DNA of 64,000 bases from Bin87 sp034423595. Its GTDB lineage: Bacteria > Chloroflexota > Dehalococcoidia > Lucifugimonadales > UBA3495. The stretch lies in assembly GCA_965207025.1 (NCBI GenBank), contig OZ242258.1, positions 3,720,001 through 3,784,000 on the forward strand, given 5' to 3'. The number at the start of each line of letters is the position of its first letter. Positions within the stretch are counted from its first letter, which is position 1. The notes beneath the pieces were generated by a model. It saw only the letters and a program-made list of their open reading frames with translations, was not told the origin of the DNA and searched no databases. Shown here piece by piece: positions 45,601-55,122 of the stretch. Made by a program: the position numbers and the translations under genes.

Positions 45601-48600
45601 GCCCGCCGCCGGGATGGTCACCGTCCGCTGTCCCAGGGATACCCCGGAGTCGTCGCTCTGCGACACCGTGACGCTCACGTCCAGGTCCGCCGCCGGGGCC
45701 GGGTTGGCGCTGACCGTGAAGGTCGCGTCCCCGCCCTCGGTCACGTCGCCGTCGGCGGTCACGCTGATCACCGGCACGGACGTGTTGGGCGCGGGCGTCT
45801 CGAAGTCCACCGCGAAGGTCTTCGGCGTCGCGCCGGCGGCCAGGGTCCGCACGGTGATCTGGTCCAGCTGGTTCGTCCCGTGAAGGACGGAGACCACGTA
45901 GTGCGACTGCGGCTTAAGGCCGGTGAGCTGGTGCTCGGTGGCGGTGGTCGTGACTTCCGTCAGGACCGGGACGCCCGTGAAGCTCTCGTGCCAGACGACC
46001 AGGTAGGACGCGCCGTCCCCCTGGGGCTTCCAGGCGACGGTCGCCGTGGTGTCGGAGACGCGCTTGAGCTGCACCGGCGGCGGCGGCGGCAGGTCGTTGT
46101 TGGCGATATAGACCGAGGCGTAGCTCCTGAACCTGTTCAGCCGGTAGCCCTCGCCGAACCGCACCGTCGCGCCGAGCATCCCGTTGGAGCCCCAACCGGT
46201 GTCGTCGACGGTGGGTATGGTGAACGAGACGCTGCCGCCGGTGGGCACGTTCACCGTGCGCTCGCCCAGGTGCTGGGCGGCGACCACGGAGCCGGGGCCG
46301 GCCACGCCCACCCTGACGTCCAGCGGCGCGTCGGGCGCGGGGTCCACGGTGACCGTGTAGACCGCGTCCTCGCCCTCGGTGATCGTCCCGCCGGCGGCGC
46401 TGATCGACACCTCGGGCACCCGCTCCACGATCACCGACGCGGGCTCCGCCTCCACCGGCGAGCCCGCCGACAGCGTGGTGAAGCGGATCACCGGGCTGGC
46501 GGTGCTCAGCTGGGTCGCGCCGTGGTCCTGGTAGTAGACCACCGCCCGGTACTCGGTGTCCGGCTCCAGGTGGCGGATGTTCCAGGCCGGGTCGTTGGGC
46601 TCGGCCCCGAACCAGGCCTCGTCGGCCGGGACGCCGGGGAAGGGCGACGTGGTGGACCAGTAGCGCACCTCGTAGCCCTCGGCGCCGACCACCTGCGGCC
46701 AGCTCAGGTCGATGCCCGTGTCGGACAGGTTGGCGTAGGTCAAATCGCCCACGCGCTCCACCACCGGGTCCGGCAGGTCGCCCAGCAGCCGCTGGCAGCC
46801 CACGCAGGAGCCCAGCGTGCGGTGGAAGCTGAAGCTGTCGGTGCGCACCGTCTTCGGCGGCGTCTCCGTCGAGATCTGGTTGTCGCTGCGCTCGTACAGC
46901 TTGTAGCCCTCGACCTGGAAGGTCACGTTGCCGACCACGTTGGCGCCGACGTGGACGTCGACCTGGACCGGCGTGCGGCCGACCGTGACCGAGCCGGCGC
47001 TGACGGCAGAGTCAGTTCTGAAGGTGTGCAGGTGCGAGGCGGCGGGGCTGGTGAACCAGACCCGGTGGGACCGGAAGTACTCCGACGTGCCGCTCCGCAG
47101 CAGCGCCTCGGCGAAGTCGGCGTTGATGGAGAAGCGCTTGTCCTGGTCCGCCGGCGGGTCGTTCTTCGTCCGCACCCAGAAGTAGTGCGCCTTGCGCCCG
47201 GTGTTCAGCGAGGCCGGGAAGGCCAGATTGAGCCCGCCGTCCTCGATGGACGTCCAGGTGGTCCCGTCGTCGATGGAGAACTCCAGGGTCTGCTCCCACT
47301 GGTCGTCGTCCCTGATGATGAGCGGCACCCGCACCTCGGGGTAGGCGAAGCCTTCCACCTGGTACAGCACGCCATTTTCATAGAAGTTGTGGCCGACGGC
47401 GTGGGGCCGGTGGATCAGGAACGTCCCGTGGTCGAAGGCGTCGCTGTCCTGCCCCGCGGCGAGGCTCACCGGACGCCACTTGTTGGCGTCGCCCTCGTAG
47501 ACGGACTGCGACGAGAAGGGGCAGCCGTCGTGGCGGTCCAGCAGCGGGCCGGCGGTGCTGCCGTAGCCGAAATGAATCCCATCCCGGCCAAGCCCTTCGA
47601 CGATGGGGTCGCCCAGGTTGTAGGGGCTTCTACTCCCGGTGTGGCACATCAGCCGGTCCCGGTCCGGTTGGCCCGGCCCGATGTAGCCGCCGTGGTGGCT
47701 GAGCGGCTCACCCACCTGGCTGGCGACGTAGAAGTGCCGGCGCTGCTGGGGGTCCACCGCCTGCCACTGGTAGGTCACCGCCGGGCCGCCCTCGGTCAGC
47801 GTGATCGTCGGCGGCGGGTCGTGCCTGGTGTAGTTGGCGACCACCCAGCCCGTGTCGCAGTCGTTGCCCGAGACCGTGCCCGCGCAGGTGCGGAACTGCA
47901 CGAAGGCGTCGGCGGCCCCCAGGTTCAGGCCGATCTTGAGCGCCTCGGAGTGGGTGCTCCAGGAGACGGCGGGGTTGGGGTAGAGCGACCAGGAACTGTG
48001 GCCGTCGCCGATGCTCCAGCCTTCGGGCAGGCGCAGGCCCTGCCGGCGCTCGGAGTTCGACGCGGTGGCGCGAAGGGTGTACCTGCTGTTGGGCTGCACG
48101 GACGCGTCGTATACGTACACCCAGTAGGTGGTGTCCGGCTCCAGCCGCAGCCCCGAACCGTCGCCGCCCTGGTAGGTGAAGGTGAAGGTCCGGTCGGCGC
48201 TGCCCACCGGCATGGAGGGGCGCGCCAGGTCGGCCAGGACGTCGGCGGCGGTACTGCCCGGCGAGCCGCCGGAGCCGGCCCAGATCTGTACCCTCAGATC
48301 GCGGGCGGCGTCGGCGTCGCCGATCTCGGCAAACTCGACGTCGACGCTGTTCAGGCGGTAGTGGCCGCCGTTCCTGCCCGTCGTGAACGACTGCGCGCGG
48401 TCACGTACGGTGCTGGCAGTCGTCACATCCAACGCCGCGCCGTCCGCCTGGCCCAGGTTGCTCATCACCGCCGGCTCACCGGGCGGCGCGTTCACCGGCG
48501 TGGGCTCCACCCGGAACAGGGGCGAGATGCCGTAGAAGGCGTGGTCCTGGGTGCTGGCGACGGTGTTGTAGCTGATGGGGCCGGTGTCCGCGTCGGTGGT

Positions 48601-51600
48601 CGAGAACCGTCCGCGCCGGGCGTTGCTGGCGCCCAGAGGGTTCGCCTCCTTCGCACCGTCGGTCCTGGTGCCGGTCCACGGCCAGTCGTTCGAGGTGCTC
48701 CTCTCGCCGCTCTCGAAGCGCCGGTCCGCCATCGCCCAGTTCTCCCAGGTGTCGGACCAGAAGCCGGCGTTGTTCGCCGCGACCCGCTCGCCGTTCAGCC
48801 AGTAGATGGGCGCGTCCGTGTGCCCGGCGTCGTTGGGGTTGGTCCGGGTGTGGTCCCGGGCGTCCACCGCGGCGGTGGAGCCCACCACCCGGAAGTGGTC
48901 GGCGTAGCGCCGGACGGCGGCGTGCCCGTCGCGGGCCGCCTCCCGCACGTGGGCGTCGTAGACGCCGATGTCGGCGGCGGTGGCGTCGCGGTGGTCTTCG
49001 GTCATGAACAGCAGCCGGAACGTCTCGCCCGCGCCCACCCCGAGCGGCTTCAGCGGCCAGTCCAGGGGCACGGTGTAGGAACCGTCCGCGTGGGGCAGCA
49101 GCCGGCCGTTGACTCCCATGGACAGAGTGGAGCCGCCGACCAGGGTGATCCAGTTGCCGCCCCCCTGCGCGCGGATGCGAGCGTCGTTGTTGATGCTCCA
49201 GCCGGGCGCGGCGCCCGCGTCCTCGGAGTTGCTCTGCGTGAACTTCACCTGGCTGTTGCCTTCCGTGAGCCCGGCTGCGTCCAGCACGACCCAGTACCGG
49301 GTCTCCGCCTCGAGCGCGACGCCCGGGTGCGTGAAGCGGTACGTGCCGGCCTGCCGGTTCACCCAGTCGGGATTGGCCAGGGTCCCGACCTTCGCGCCGG
49401 GAGCCCCGTTGGCGCCCTTGTGGACGGTGACCGTCAGCTTGGAGCCGAAGTCCTCGGTGGACCGGTTGAAGGCCACGTCCACGCTGGTCAGGGTGTACCC
49501 CGAGGGGTTGCCGCCGGTGTCGAAACCCTGCGCCAGGTCCACGTGCATGCCCTGCACCAGGCCGCTCGACTGGCCGGTGTTCTTCACCAGCGGCGGGTCG
49601 TCGTCCCGCACCCGGACCGTCGCCGTCCCCAGCGACGTGGCCAGGTCGTAGTCCGACCCGTCCACCAGGGTCACCGTCACCGAGCCGTGGGCTTCGTCCA
49701 CGTCGTCGTTGGTGGTGGGGATCTCCAGCGTCGCCGACCCGGTGGCCGGGATGGTGACGCTGGTGGGCAGGGTCCCGTACCCGAAGTCGCCGGTCGTGGT
49801 CACCGTGACGCTCACCGGCAGGTCTGCCGTGGGCGCCGGGACCGCCCTCAGCGTGAAGCTGGCGCTGACGCCCTCGGTGACGGCGCCGCCGCCAAGGATG
49901 CTCACCCGCGGCGGCTCCGGCTTGCTGACGCCGTCGAGGCTGATTTGCAGTGACTCACTCGGGGCGTTGCCCCATCCGCCTGTCGAGGCAACGGGTCTAT
50001 CCAAATAGTTGTGGCTGATGCTCCAGCCGGGCAGGCCTCCGCTGTCCTCGCTGTCCGAACTCGTGTAATCCAAAGAGCTGCTACCCCGACTAACGCTCAT
50101 ATCGATCACGAGGAAGTACGAGGTGTTCGCTGCAAGGTCGATGCCCGCGCTGGTGAAGGTCAGCGTCTGGTCCGAGGTGGAGGCGGGAAAGCTGGCGGGG
50201 TTGGTCAGGGTCCCCAGCGAGCTGCCCGGAGACCCGCCGGAGGCGGCGTGGATGCTGGCGGTGAGGTCCGAAGAGCTGAAGCCGCTTTGGATAGCGTTGA
50301 ATCGCACGTCGACGCTGCGCAGGCTGTAGCCGAAGCTGTTGGAGCCGGTGGTGAAGGCCTGAGCGATATCGTTGGACAGATTTACTGAACCAGCGTCCGC
50401 CTGGCCGGTGTTGGCGACGAAGGTCTGCGTAGCAGCAGTCTTGCTGACGCCGCCGAGGCTGATTTTCAGTGATGACGCATAGCTGGTCCATGTGCTTGTT
50501 GAGGAAAATCCCCTGAACGAAGAGCTGTCGCCAATACCCCAACCGGCCAGGGCTCCGCTGTCCTCGCTGTCCGAAGTCGTGGCGCGTAGACTCGAGCCAC
50601 CTTGATCAGCGCTCATGTCGATCACGAGGAAGTACGAGGTGTTCGCTGCAAGGTCGATGCCCGCGCTGGTGAAGGTCAGCGTCTGGTCCGAGGTGGAGGC
50701 GGGAAAGCTGGCGGGGTTGGTCAGGGTCCCCAGCGAGCTGCCCGGAGACCCGCCGGAGGCGGCATGGATGCTGGCGGTGAGGGATGAAGAGCTGAATGTG
50801 CTGTTGATATTGGCGAATTCCACGGCGACGCTGTGCAGGGTGTAGCCCGCGCTGTTGCTGCCGGTGGTGAACGCCTGGGCGTAATCACTGTTCAGCATTC
50901 CCATGCCGCCGTTCGCCTGCCCGAAGTTCGAAACCAGCGGCGGCGTCTTGCTGATACCGCCGAGGCTGATCTTGAGTGCTGAAACGCCGTTGCTGAATGC
51001 GCCTGTCGAATTCCATCCTCGGGACACTTCGCGGTCGCCGATGCTCCAACCGGCCAGGGCTCCGTTGTCCTCGCTGTTCGAAGCTGTTAAGCGTATAGAA
51101 GTACCAGCATTGTCGCTGCTTGCATCGATCACCAGGAAGTACGTGGTACTCGCATCAAGGTCGATGCCCGTGCTGGTGAAGGTCAGCGTCTGGTCCGAGG
51201 TGGAGGCGGGAAAGTTGGCGGGGTTGGTCAGGGTCCCGAGAGAGCTGCCCGGAAACAGGTTCGATTCGGTGTAGATGTCCACGGTGAGATGCGAGGGGTT
51301 CAAGGCGCTGTCGATGTTGGAAAACTCCACGTCGACGCTGCGCAGGCTGTAGCCCGCGCTGTTGCTGCCCGTCGTGAACGCCTGGCCTACGTCAAGAGAA
51401 AGGAGTATGGCACCCCCGTCTGCCTGGCCGGTGTTGGCGACGAAGGTCTGCGTCGCCTGCTGCGCGCCGGCCGGCTGCGCGGGGGTCAGCGCGAACAGCG
51501 CCGCCGCCATCATTACGGCCAGGAGCAGCAGGGGCAGCGCCCACAGGGCGCGCCGCCGGGTCAGCACGACGCCCCCGGAAGTCGGGGGGGGGCTGAAAGG

Positions 51601-51678
51601 GGTAGGTATGAAGCGTTGCCTGCTTTCCCCAGGGTCTTCAGGGTCTTCGCCATGAGCTCGGCCACCATCGCTAATCAC
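42604..51678 (-). CDS. Giant secreted Calx-beta/choice-of-anchor repeat protein
   Basis: A 3024-residue exported protein. A hydrophobic signal (ALWALPLLLLAVMMAAALFAL, about residues 45-65) ends near PAGAQQ. Then come, in order: three repeats of about 165 residues resembling choice-of-anchor R domains (xNTGQADGG..AQAFTTGSNS.GY); a Calx-beta domain; a fourth anchor-like repeat; a domain starting FRLLFMTEDHRDATAADIGV; a fifth anchor-like repeat; two fibronectin-III-like domains interleaved with Calx-beta; and a run of Calx-beta repeats. That run contains two copies of a module AHVNRWNRVLLAFGEHDGTG. About ten Calx-beta units are recognised in all. No sortase motif is seen. It is probably a cell-surface or adhesive Ca-binding protein. 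The GTG start at 51678 is uncertain; an internal GTG just before the signal is possible. Confidence 0.88.
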   Translation of the reverse strand: MISDGGRAHGEDPEDPGESRQRFIPTPFSPPPTSGGVVLTRRRALWALPLLLLAVMMAAALFALTPAQPAGAQQATQTFVANTGQADGGAILLSLDVGQAFTTGSNSAGYSLRSVDVEFSNIDSALNPSHLTVDIYTESNLFPGSSLGTLTNPANFPASTSDQTLTFTSTGIDLDASTTYFLVIDASSDNAGTSIRLTASNSEDNGALAGWSIGDREVSRGWNSTGAFSNGVSALKISLGGISKTPPLVSNFGQANGGMGMLNSDYAQAFTTGSNSAGYTLHSVAVEFANINSTFSSSSLTASIHAASGGSPGSSLGTLTNPASFPASTSDQTLTFTSAGIDLAANTSYFLVIDMSADQGGSSLRATTSDSEDSGALAGWGIGDSSSFRGFSSTSTWTSYASSLKISLGGVSKTAATQTFVANTGQADAGSVNLSNDIAQAFTTGSNSFGYSLRSVDVRFNAIQSGFSSSDLTASIHAASGGSPGSSLGTLTNPASFPASTSDQTLTFTSAGIDLAANTSYFLVIDMSVSRGSSSLDYTSSDSEDSGGLPGWSISHNYLDRPVASTGGWGNAPSESLQISLDGVSKPEPPRVSILGGGAVTEGVSASFTLRAVPAPTADLPVSVTVTTTGDFGYGTLPTSVTIPATGSATLEIPTTNDDVDEAHGSVTVTLVDGSDYDLATSLGTATVRVRDDDPPLVKNTGQSSGLVQGMHVDLAQGFDTGGNPSGYTLTSVDVAFNRSTEDFGSKLTVTVHKGANGAPGAKVGTLANPDWVNRQAGTYRFTHPGVALEAETRYWVVLDAAGLTEGNSQVKFTQSNSEDAGAAPGWSINNDARIRAQGGGNWITLVGGSTLSMGVNGRLLPHADGSYTVPLDWPLKPLGVGAGETFRLLFMTEDHRDATAADIGVYDAHVREAARDGHAAVRRYADHFRVVGSTAAVDARDHTRTNPNDAGHTDAPIYWLNGERVAANNAGFWSDTWENWAMADRRFESGERSTSNDWPWTGTRTDGAKEANPLGASNARRGRFSTTDADTGPISYNTVASTQDHAFYGISPLFRVEPTPVNAPPGEPAVMSNLGQADGAALDVTTASTVRDRAQSFTTGRNGGHYRLNSVDVEFAEIGDADAARDLRVQIWAGSGGSPGSTAADVLADLARPSMPVGSADRTFTFTYQGGDGSGLRLEPDTTYWVYVYDASVQPNSRYTLRATASNSERRQGLRLPEGWSIGDGHSSWSLYPNPAVSWSTHSEALKIGLNLGAADAFVQFRTCAGTVSGNDCDTGWVVANYTRHDPPPTITLTEGGPAVTYQWQAVDPQQRRHFYVASQVGEPLSHHGGYIGPGQPDRDRLMCHTGSRSPYNLGDPIVEGLGRDGIHFGYGSTAGPLLDRHDGCPFSSQSVYEGDANKWRPVSLAAGQDSDAFDHGTFLIHRPHAVGHNFYENGVLYQVEGFAYPEVRVPLIIRDDDQWEQTLEFSIDDGTTWTSIEDGGLNLAFPASLNTGRKAHYFWVRTKNDPPADQDKRFSINADFAEALLRSGTSEYFRSHRVWFTSPAASHLHTFRTDSAVSAGSVTVGRTPVQVDVHVGANVVGNVTFQVEGYKLYERSDNQISTETPPKTVRTDSFSFHRTLGSCVGCQRLLGDLPDPVVERVGDLTYANLSDTGIDLSWPQVVGAEGYEVRYWSTTSPFPGVPADEAWFGAEPNDPAWNIRHLEPDTEYRAVVYYQDHGATQLSTASPVIRFTTLSAGSPVEAEPASVIVERVPEVSISAAGGTITEGEDAVYTVTVDPAPDAPLDVRVGVAGPGSVVAAQHLGERTVNVPTGGSVSFTIPTVDDTGWGSNGMLGATVRFGEGYRLNRFRSYASVYIANNDLPPPPPVQLKRVSDTTATVAWKPQGDGASYLVVWHESFTGVPVLTEVTTTATEHQLTGLKPQSHYVVSVLHGTNQLDQITVRTLAAGATPKTFAVDFETPAPNTSVPVISVTADGDVTEGGDATFTVSANPAPAADLDVSVTVSQSDDSGVSLGQRTVTIPAAGYAALTVATTNDEVDEPDGSVTVTVDASANLDYRVSSSQGTAVVVVSDDDGGYTVNQGTIARVKELASQTQHGAAHVNRWNRVLLAFGEHDGTGVTGGPMTAAEAQDMADNHSSPVWDLVVVELTALEAAAAQTPPPPPTPEVSVSGGSGVTEGGDAVFTVTASPAPTANLDVSVTVSQSGDYGAATGQRTVTVPTSGSVTLTVGTTDDSTDETDGSVTATVNAGSGYTVSSSQGAATVAVSDDDAAPTPVVSVSGGSGITEGGDATFTVSANPAPAANLDVSVTVSQSGDYGATTGQRTVTVPTTGSATLTVGTTDDSTDETDGSVTATVNAGSGYTVSSTQGAATVGVADDDAPVVEEQTGYTVDPDVVARVRELASQTQHGAAHVNRWNRVLLAFGEHDGTGVTGGPMTAAQAQDMADRHSSPVWDEVVAELTALEAASAQTPPPPPTPEVSISAGSGITEGGDAVFTVTASPAPSANLAVSVTVSQSGDYGAATGQRTVTIPTTGSVTLTVGTTDDDADETDGSVTATVNAGSGYTVSSSQGAATVSVSDNDDAPTPVVSVSAGSGVTEGGDAVFTVTANPAPASSLAVSVTVSQSGDYGATTGKRTVTVPTTGSATLTVGTTDDNADEADGSVTATVDAGSGYTVSSTQGAATVAVADNDDAPTPVVSITGGSGITEGGDAVFTVTASPAPASNLAVSVTVSQSGDYGAATGKRTVTVPTTGSATLTVGSTDDSTDETDGSVTATVNAGSGYTVSSSQGAATVAVSDNDATPVVSVSAGGGVTEGGDAVFTVTASPAPAADLAVSVTVSQSGDYGATTGKRTVTVPTSGSATLTVGTTDDNADEADGSVTATVNAGSGYTVSSTQGAATVGVADDDDAAPEVEITVTVEDASAVEGDVLEFRVVLSAASAEEIRVRWYTAPAYHLLDDRAHRSDYQTTEGELVFKPGVTELTGEVWLEQDEDEEPDEYFAVEAYLPGSLVSPDAVGTMTIVDDD
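43010..45200. repeat. Near-identical ~300-bp coding repeats in giant gene
   Basis: Six Calx-beta units here share long near-identical DNA tracts (for example GTGTAGCCGCTGCCGGCGTT and the CACCGTGAAGACGGCGTC tract recur in almost every unit). Two of them are separated by the AHVNRWNRVL module. Such identity points to recent expansion or gene conversion, and could also cause assembly collapse. Confidence 0.85.
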
Positions 51679-51858
51679 CTTCTCGCCGCCAGGGGCTGCG
51701 TCCTGTAAAGGTTAGCCAAGGTTGCCCAAAACTGGGACCTCGCCCGGCGTCGTCCATTGTTTTCTTGAAATTGTCTTCTTGAAGCAGCAATGCTCTTGAA
51801 GCAGCAATAACGATTATCCGCGAATTCGCCGCCCGCCGCAAGACGGCCGCCCGGCAGG

Positions 51859-53131
51859 CAGGGCCTTTTCATTTTCTTAAAGGAGTCTTAAAGTTGTGGT
51901 GAAGAAGTGAGGAGGTGGGGAAGATGAGATTGAGAGAAGCCTTGGATGGAGTTCCAGACCACCGGAGCCGGCAAGGCCGGCGCCACCCATTGGGAGCGGT
52001 ATTGAGTCTGTCAGTTTGCGCCATGCTATGTGGCTCCCGCAGTCTTTACGCCATTGCGCAATGGGGCCGGGACCAAGGAGCCACTGCTGGAGAGGAATTG
52101 GGTTTCCCACAGGGGAGAACGCCCTGCGTAGCCACCCTGCACCGGGTGTTCAAGGATCTGGACGTGGATGCCTTCGAAGGGGTGCTGCGGGAATGGGTGC
52201 GAGATAGTGGGGTGGATCTGGGCTCCGTGGTGTCAATAGACGGGAAGACGTTGCGGGGGATTCACGGTGAGGAACTGCCTGGGGTGCACCTGGTATCAGC
52301 CTACGCCACTGAGGGCAAGGCGGTGCTGAGCCAGGCAGCCACGGCGGGCAAGGGTCAGGAATTGGCAGCGGCCCAAGCAGTGTTGGGGCAGATTCCCCTG
52401 GAAGGGAGGATAGTGGTGGCGGACGCTCTGCTGACCCAACGGGAGGTGTGCCAGCAGATTGTAGCTGGCGGCGGAGATTACCTGTTGCCGGTGAAGGAAA
52501 ATCAGCCTGCATTGTGCCAGGACCTGGTGGAAGTATTTTCCCCCACTGGAAACTGATAGGGTTGCGGGGCCATGGGTACCGCCGTGGCAGGCTGAGGACT
52601 GGCGGGAGCGAGGGGCGGAGCTGACTGTGTGGGTGGATGCCTCGCCCAAGCAACGGCACGGGCGCTGGGAGCGGCGGGAACTGTGGGCCTTGTCCGACCC
52701 GGAGGTGAACCGGTATGCGGGCAGCGCCGGATCGGTGGGGAAGGAGTGGCCCCACCTGCGGCAGGTATGCCGGCTGGAGCGGCAGAGGAGAGTCCGGGGA
52801 CGCACCCAGGTGACGGTGAGCTATGCGGTGACCAGTCTTTCGCCCGAGGTTGCCGGAGCGGAACGTCTGTTGCAGATTCTTAGAGGGCATTGGAATATCG
52901 AGAACCAGGTGCATTGGGTCCGGGACGTCACCTTTGACGAAGACCGCTCCCAGGTAAGGAGCGGTAACGCCCCCCAGGTGATGGCAGCCTTTCGCAACCT
53001 GACCACCACCCTGGTGCGCTGGGCTGGTCATACCAACGTTGCCGCCGCCCTACGCCGCCACGCCGCTCACGTCTCCGAAGCCTTCTTACTCCTCGGCATT
53101 ACCCCTGAATTCGGAGAATGAAAAGGCCCTG
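51859..53131 (+). mobile_element. ISAs1-family insertion sequence with 8-bp target duplication
   Basis: A 1273-bp element with perfect 15-bp inverted repeats CAGGGCCTTTTCATT (51859-51873) and AATGAAAAGGCCCTG (53117-53131). It is flanked by CCGGCAGG on both sides (51851-51858 and 53132-53139), a perfect 8-bp target duplication that marks a recent insertion. It landed between the giant gene and the Uma2 promoter of block II. Confidence 0.93.
51924..53121 (+). pseudogene. ISAs1 transposase, frameshifted
   Basis: Two frames make up one ISAs1-type DDE transposase. 51924-52556 encodes the N-terminal part (LREALDGVPDHRSRQGRRHPL, VVSIDGKTLRG with catalytic Asp, LLPVKENQPAL). From about 52540 to 53121 the +1 frame encodes the rest (DASPKQRHGRWERRELW, RGHWNIENQVHWVRDVTFDED). 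The shift falls in the run TTTTCCCCC near 52540; removing one base restores a continuous protein. It is either a real indel, a homopolymer sequencing error or, less likely, programmed frameshifting. GAGGAGG precedes ATG 51924. Confidence 0.85.
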
Positions 53132-53183
53132 CCGGCAGGTTCAGGGCATTTTCGCCAGCCTGCCGGCGCCTGGCCGGCGCTGG

Positions 53184-53189
53184 TATAAT
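53184..53189 (+). promoter_or_regulatory. Extended -10 promoter of Uma2 gene, copy II
   Basis: TGGTATAAT as in block I. The upstream -35 region differs from block I, because block similarity starts about here, 39 bases after the ISAs1 target duplication. No -35 box is clear; an extended -10 can function without one. Confidence 0.6.
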
Positions 53190-53267
53190 CCCCCCACCCA
53201 GCCAGCCCATCGCCCACCGGGACCCCAACGCCAGGCCCGCCCAACGCCAGATAAGCCGAGGTTCGCC

Positions 53268-53993
53268 GTGACCACCGCCAACACCAGCGCCAGCAGCAAG
53301 ACGCCCCAGGCCCCGGGCCGCTTCCGGCTGCCCGACATACCCGACCGAGAGCCCGATGAAGTGACCCAGTTCGACCACATTGCGAAGACCGGCAACGCCC
53401 ACTACCTGGCCCAGCACCTGGGCCACCCGGAGACCACCCTGGTGGAGGCCGACCGGTGGATCGCCCCGGATACCGCTTTCGACAAGCGCCGGGCGCGGTA
53501 CCCCGACCTGCTGGTGGCCTTCGGCGCGGACCCGGAGGCCTACCGGGCCAGCAACGGGTACGTAGTAGAGGAGCAGGGGAAACCGCCGGACTTCGTGTTG
53601 GAGGTGGCGTCGGAGAGCACCGGGGAGCATGACGTGGGAGACAAGCGGGACTACTACGAGTCCCTGGGCATAGGGGAATACTGGCGCTTCGACGAGACCG
53701 GGGAGCACCACGGGACGAGGCTGGCCGGGGACCTTCTGGCGAACGGCCGGTACGAGCCGATAGATATAGAGGAACTGCCCGGCGGGGCGTTGCAGGGATA
53801 CAGCCGGGCGCTGGGGCTGTATCTGCGGTGGGAGGAGGGTCGGCTGGTGTTCCGCGACCCGGTTACCGAGGAGCCCATCGCCACTCTGGAGAGCGAGCGC
53901 CGGGGCCGTGTGCAGGCCGAGGCTCGCGCCGACGCCGCCGAGGCCCGCGCTCGGGAGTTGGAGGAGGAACTGCGCCGGTTGCGGGGCGGTTAG
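53268..53993 (+). CDS. Uma2-family (DUF820) nuclease-like protein, copy II
   Basis: A 241-residue paralogue of 9423-10211, near-identical over the first 200 residues. PDFVLEVAS and DKRDYYESLGIGEYW mark the restriction-endonuclease-like core. GTG 53268 matches the copy I start; an open frame runs further upstream but has no counterpart in copy I. The C-terminal coiled coil is short (RADAAEARARELEEELRRLRGG) compared with the five-heptad array of copy I. Confidence 0.82.
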   Translation: MTTANTSASSKTPQAPGRFRLPDIPDREPDEVTQFDHIAKTGNAHYLAQHLGHPETTLVEADRWIAPDTAFDKRRARYPDLLVAFGADPEAYRASNGYVVEEQGKPPDFVLEVASESTGEHDVGDKRDYYESLGIGEYWRFDETGEHHGTRLAGDLLANGRYEPIDIEELPGGALQGYSRALGLYLRWEEGRLVFRDPVTEEPIATLESERRGRVQAEARADAAEARARELEEELRRLRGG

Positions 53994-54089
53994 GGGATAG
54001 CGAACGCAGACGGCGGTGGCAACCTGGAACCCCTGTCCTGTAGGAGAAGGACTCCAGTACCGCCGTTCGAATCGTGCTCCCCTGCGCCG

Positions 54090-55085
54090 CTAATCGGGCC
54101 TCCGCTCCGTTGGCTTCAGCATGGCGGAGCAGCCCCGCTCGTCCACCAGGTGGTTCACTGAAACCCGCCCGTGGCGGTCGTATCCGGTGGTATAGGCGAA
54201 TTCGACCTCAGCACCCCAGGGCACCCTGCCACCGACGCGGATGGTGCCGTCGCCGGGCTTGCCGCTGCTCCGTGGCCCGCCGGCGCCCCGTATCACCACG
54301 CCGTTGCGCCCGCCCTTCTTCCAGGCCATGACCTTCAGCTCCACCGGGGCCACCAACTCCGCCGGCGACGGCGCGAACAGGACTTCGTGCAGCCGCCGCA
54401 GCAGGTCCCCCGACGGCGTGCGTTTGCCGTTCATTACCTGGGAGAGCATCCCGATGCTGATGCCGGCCCGCCGCGCCGTCTCGTTCTGCGACCAGCCGTG
54501 AGCGTCCATGCGCTCCCACAGGGCGTTGGGATCTATCTCGGCAGGCTGGGCGGTCTCCACCTTCACCGGAGCCTCCAGCACCGTCTCCATCCGGGCCTGG
54601 GCGGCGGGACTCAGATTGCGCTGGCCCCGGCTGACCTGTACCACGTAGCCATAGGTCAGTCCGGCCCGGTCCGCCACCTGCCGCAGGGTCATGCCTCGTT
54701 CCCTGGCCCGCTCCCGGAGGTAGGTGCTCTCTCCGCCCTTGACCACGCCGCCCTGGCGGTGGACGACGCCCTGGGGAGGGACTTCACCCAGGACGGCCTC
54801 GATCTTGCCGCGCATGTAGGGGGTGAGGTTCTTCTTGCCCCTGGCGACCTGGGACAGGTGGGAGGGACCGACGCCCATGAGGGCGGCCAGTTCGTTGATG
54901 TTGAGGCCGCGCTCCCTGGCGGCCAGGGACAGGTGGGACTCGGTCCGGCCGGTGGCGGCGCCGGATTCGACGGCGGCGGCGGTGGTTTCCTCGCTGTAGT
55001 TGGCGCGGGTTGCATTGTCGTCGCCGTTGGTGTGGACGGCGGGTTCGGTGTTGTAGTTGACGGTGTTCGTGGTGTTGGCCTTCAT
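54090..55085 (-). CDS. Triple-HTH (XRE-like) regulator, copy II
   Basis: A 331-residue paralogue of 10308-11303 of exactly the same length, with all three HTH segments conserved (INELAALMGVGPSHLSQVARG; LRQVADRAGLTYGYVVQVSRG; QNETARRAGISIGMLSQVMNG). Most differences lie in the low-complexity N-terminus. The ATG at 55085 has GGAGG upstream, as in copy I. It is convergent with the Uma2 gene, and the intervening 95 bases are also conserved. Confidence 0.82.
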   Translation of the reverse strand: MKANTTNTVNYNTEPAVHTNGDDNATRANYSEETTAAAVESGAATGRTESHLSLAARERGLNINELAALMGVGPSHLSQVARGKKNLTPYMRGKIEAVLGEVPPQGVVHRQGGVVKGGESTYLRERARERGMTLRQVADRAGLTYGYVVQVSRGQRNLSPAAQARMETVLEAPVKVETAQPAEIDPNALWERMDAHGWSQNETARRAGISIGMLSQVMNGKRTPSGDLLRRLHEVLFAPSPAELVAPVELKVMAWKKGGRNGVVIRGAGGPRSSGKPGDGTIRVGGRVPWGAEVEFAYTTGYDRHGRVSVNHLVDERGCSAMLKPTERRPD

Positions 55086-55122
55086 GTCGTTTCCTCCGAA
55101 AGGCGGAAAGCGGGGCCGGCCC

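Noticed and set aside
44335..49953. 1872-codon open frame on the plus strand
   Set aside because: It is the antisense shadow of the giant repeat protein. It is rich in Arg/Gly/His/Val with no domain signature, while the minus strand has a signal peptide and repeated known domains.
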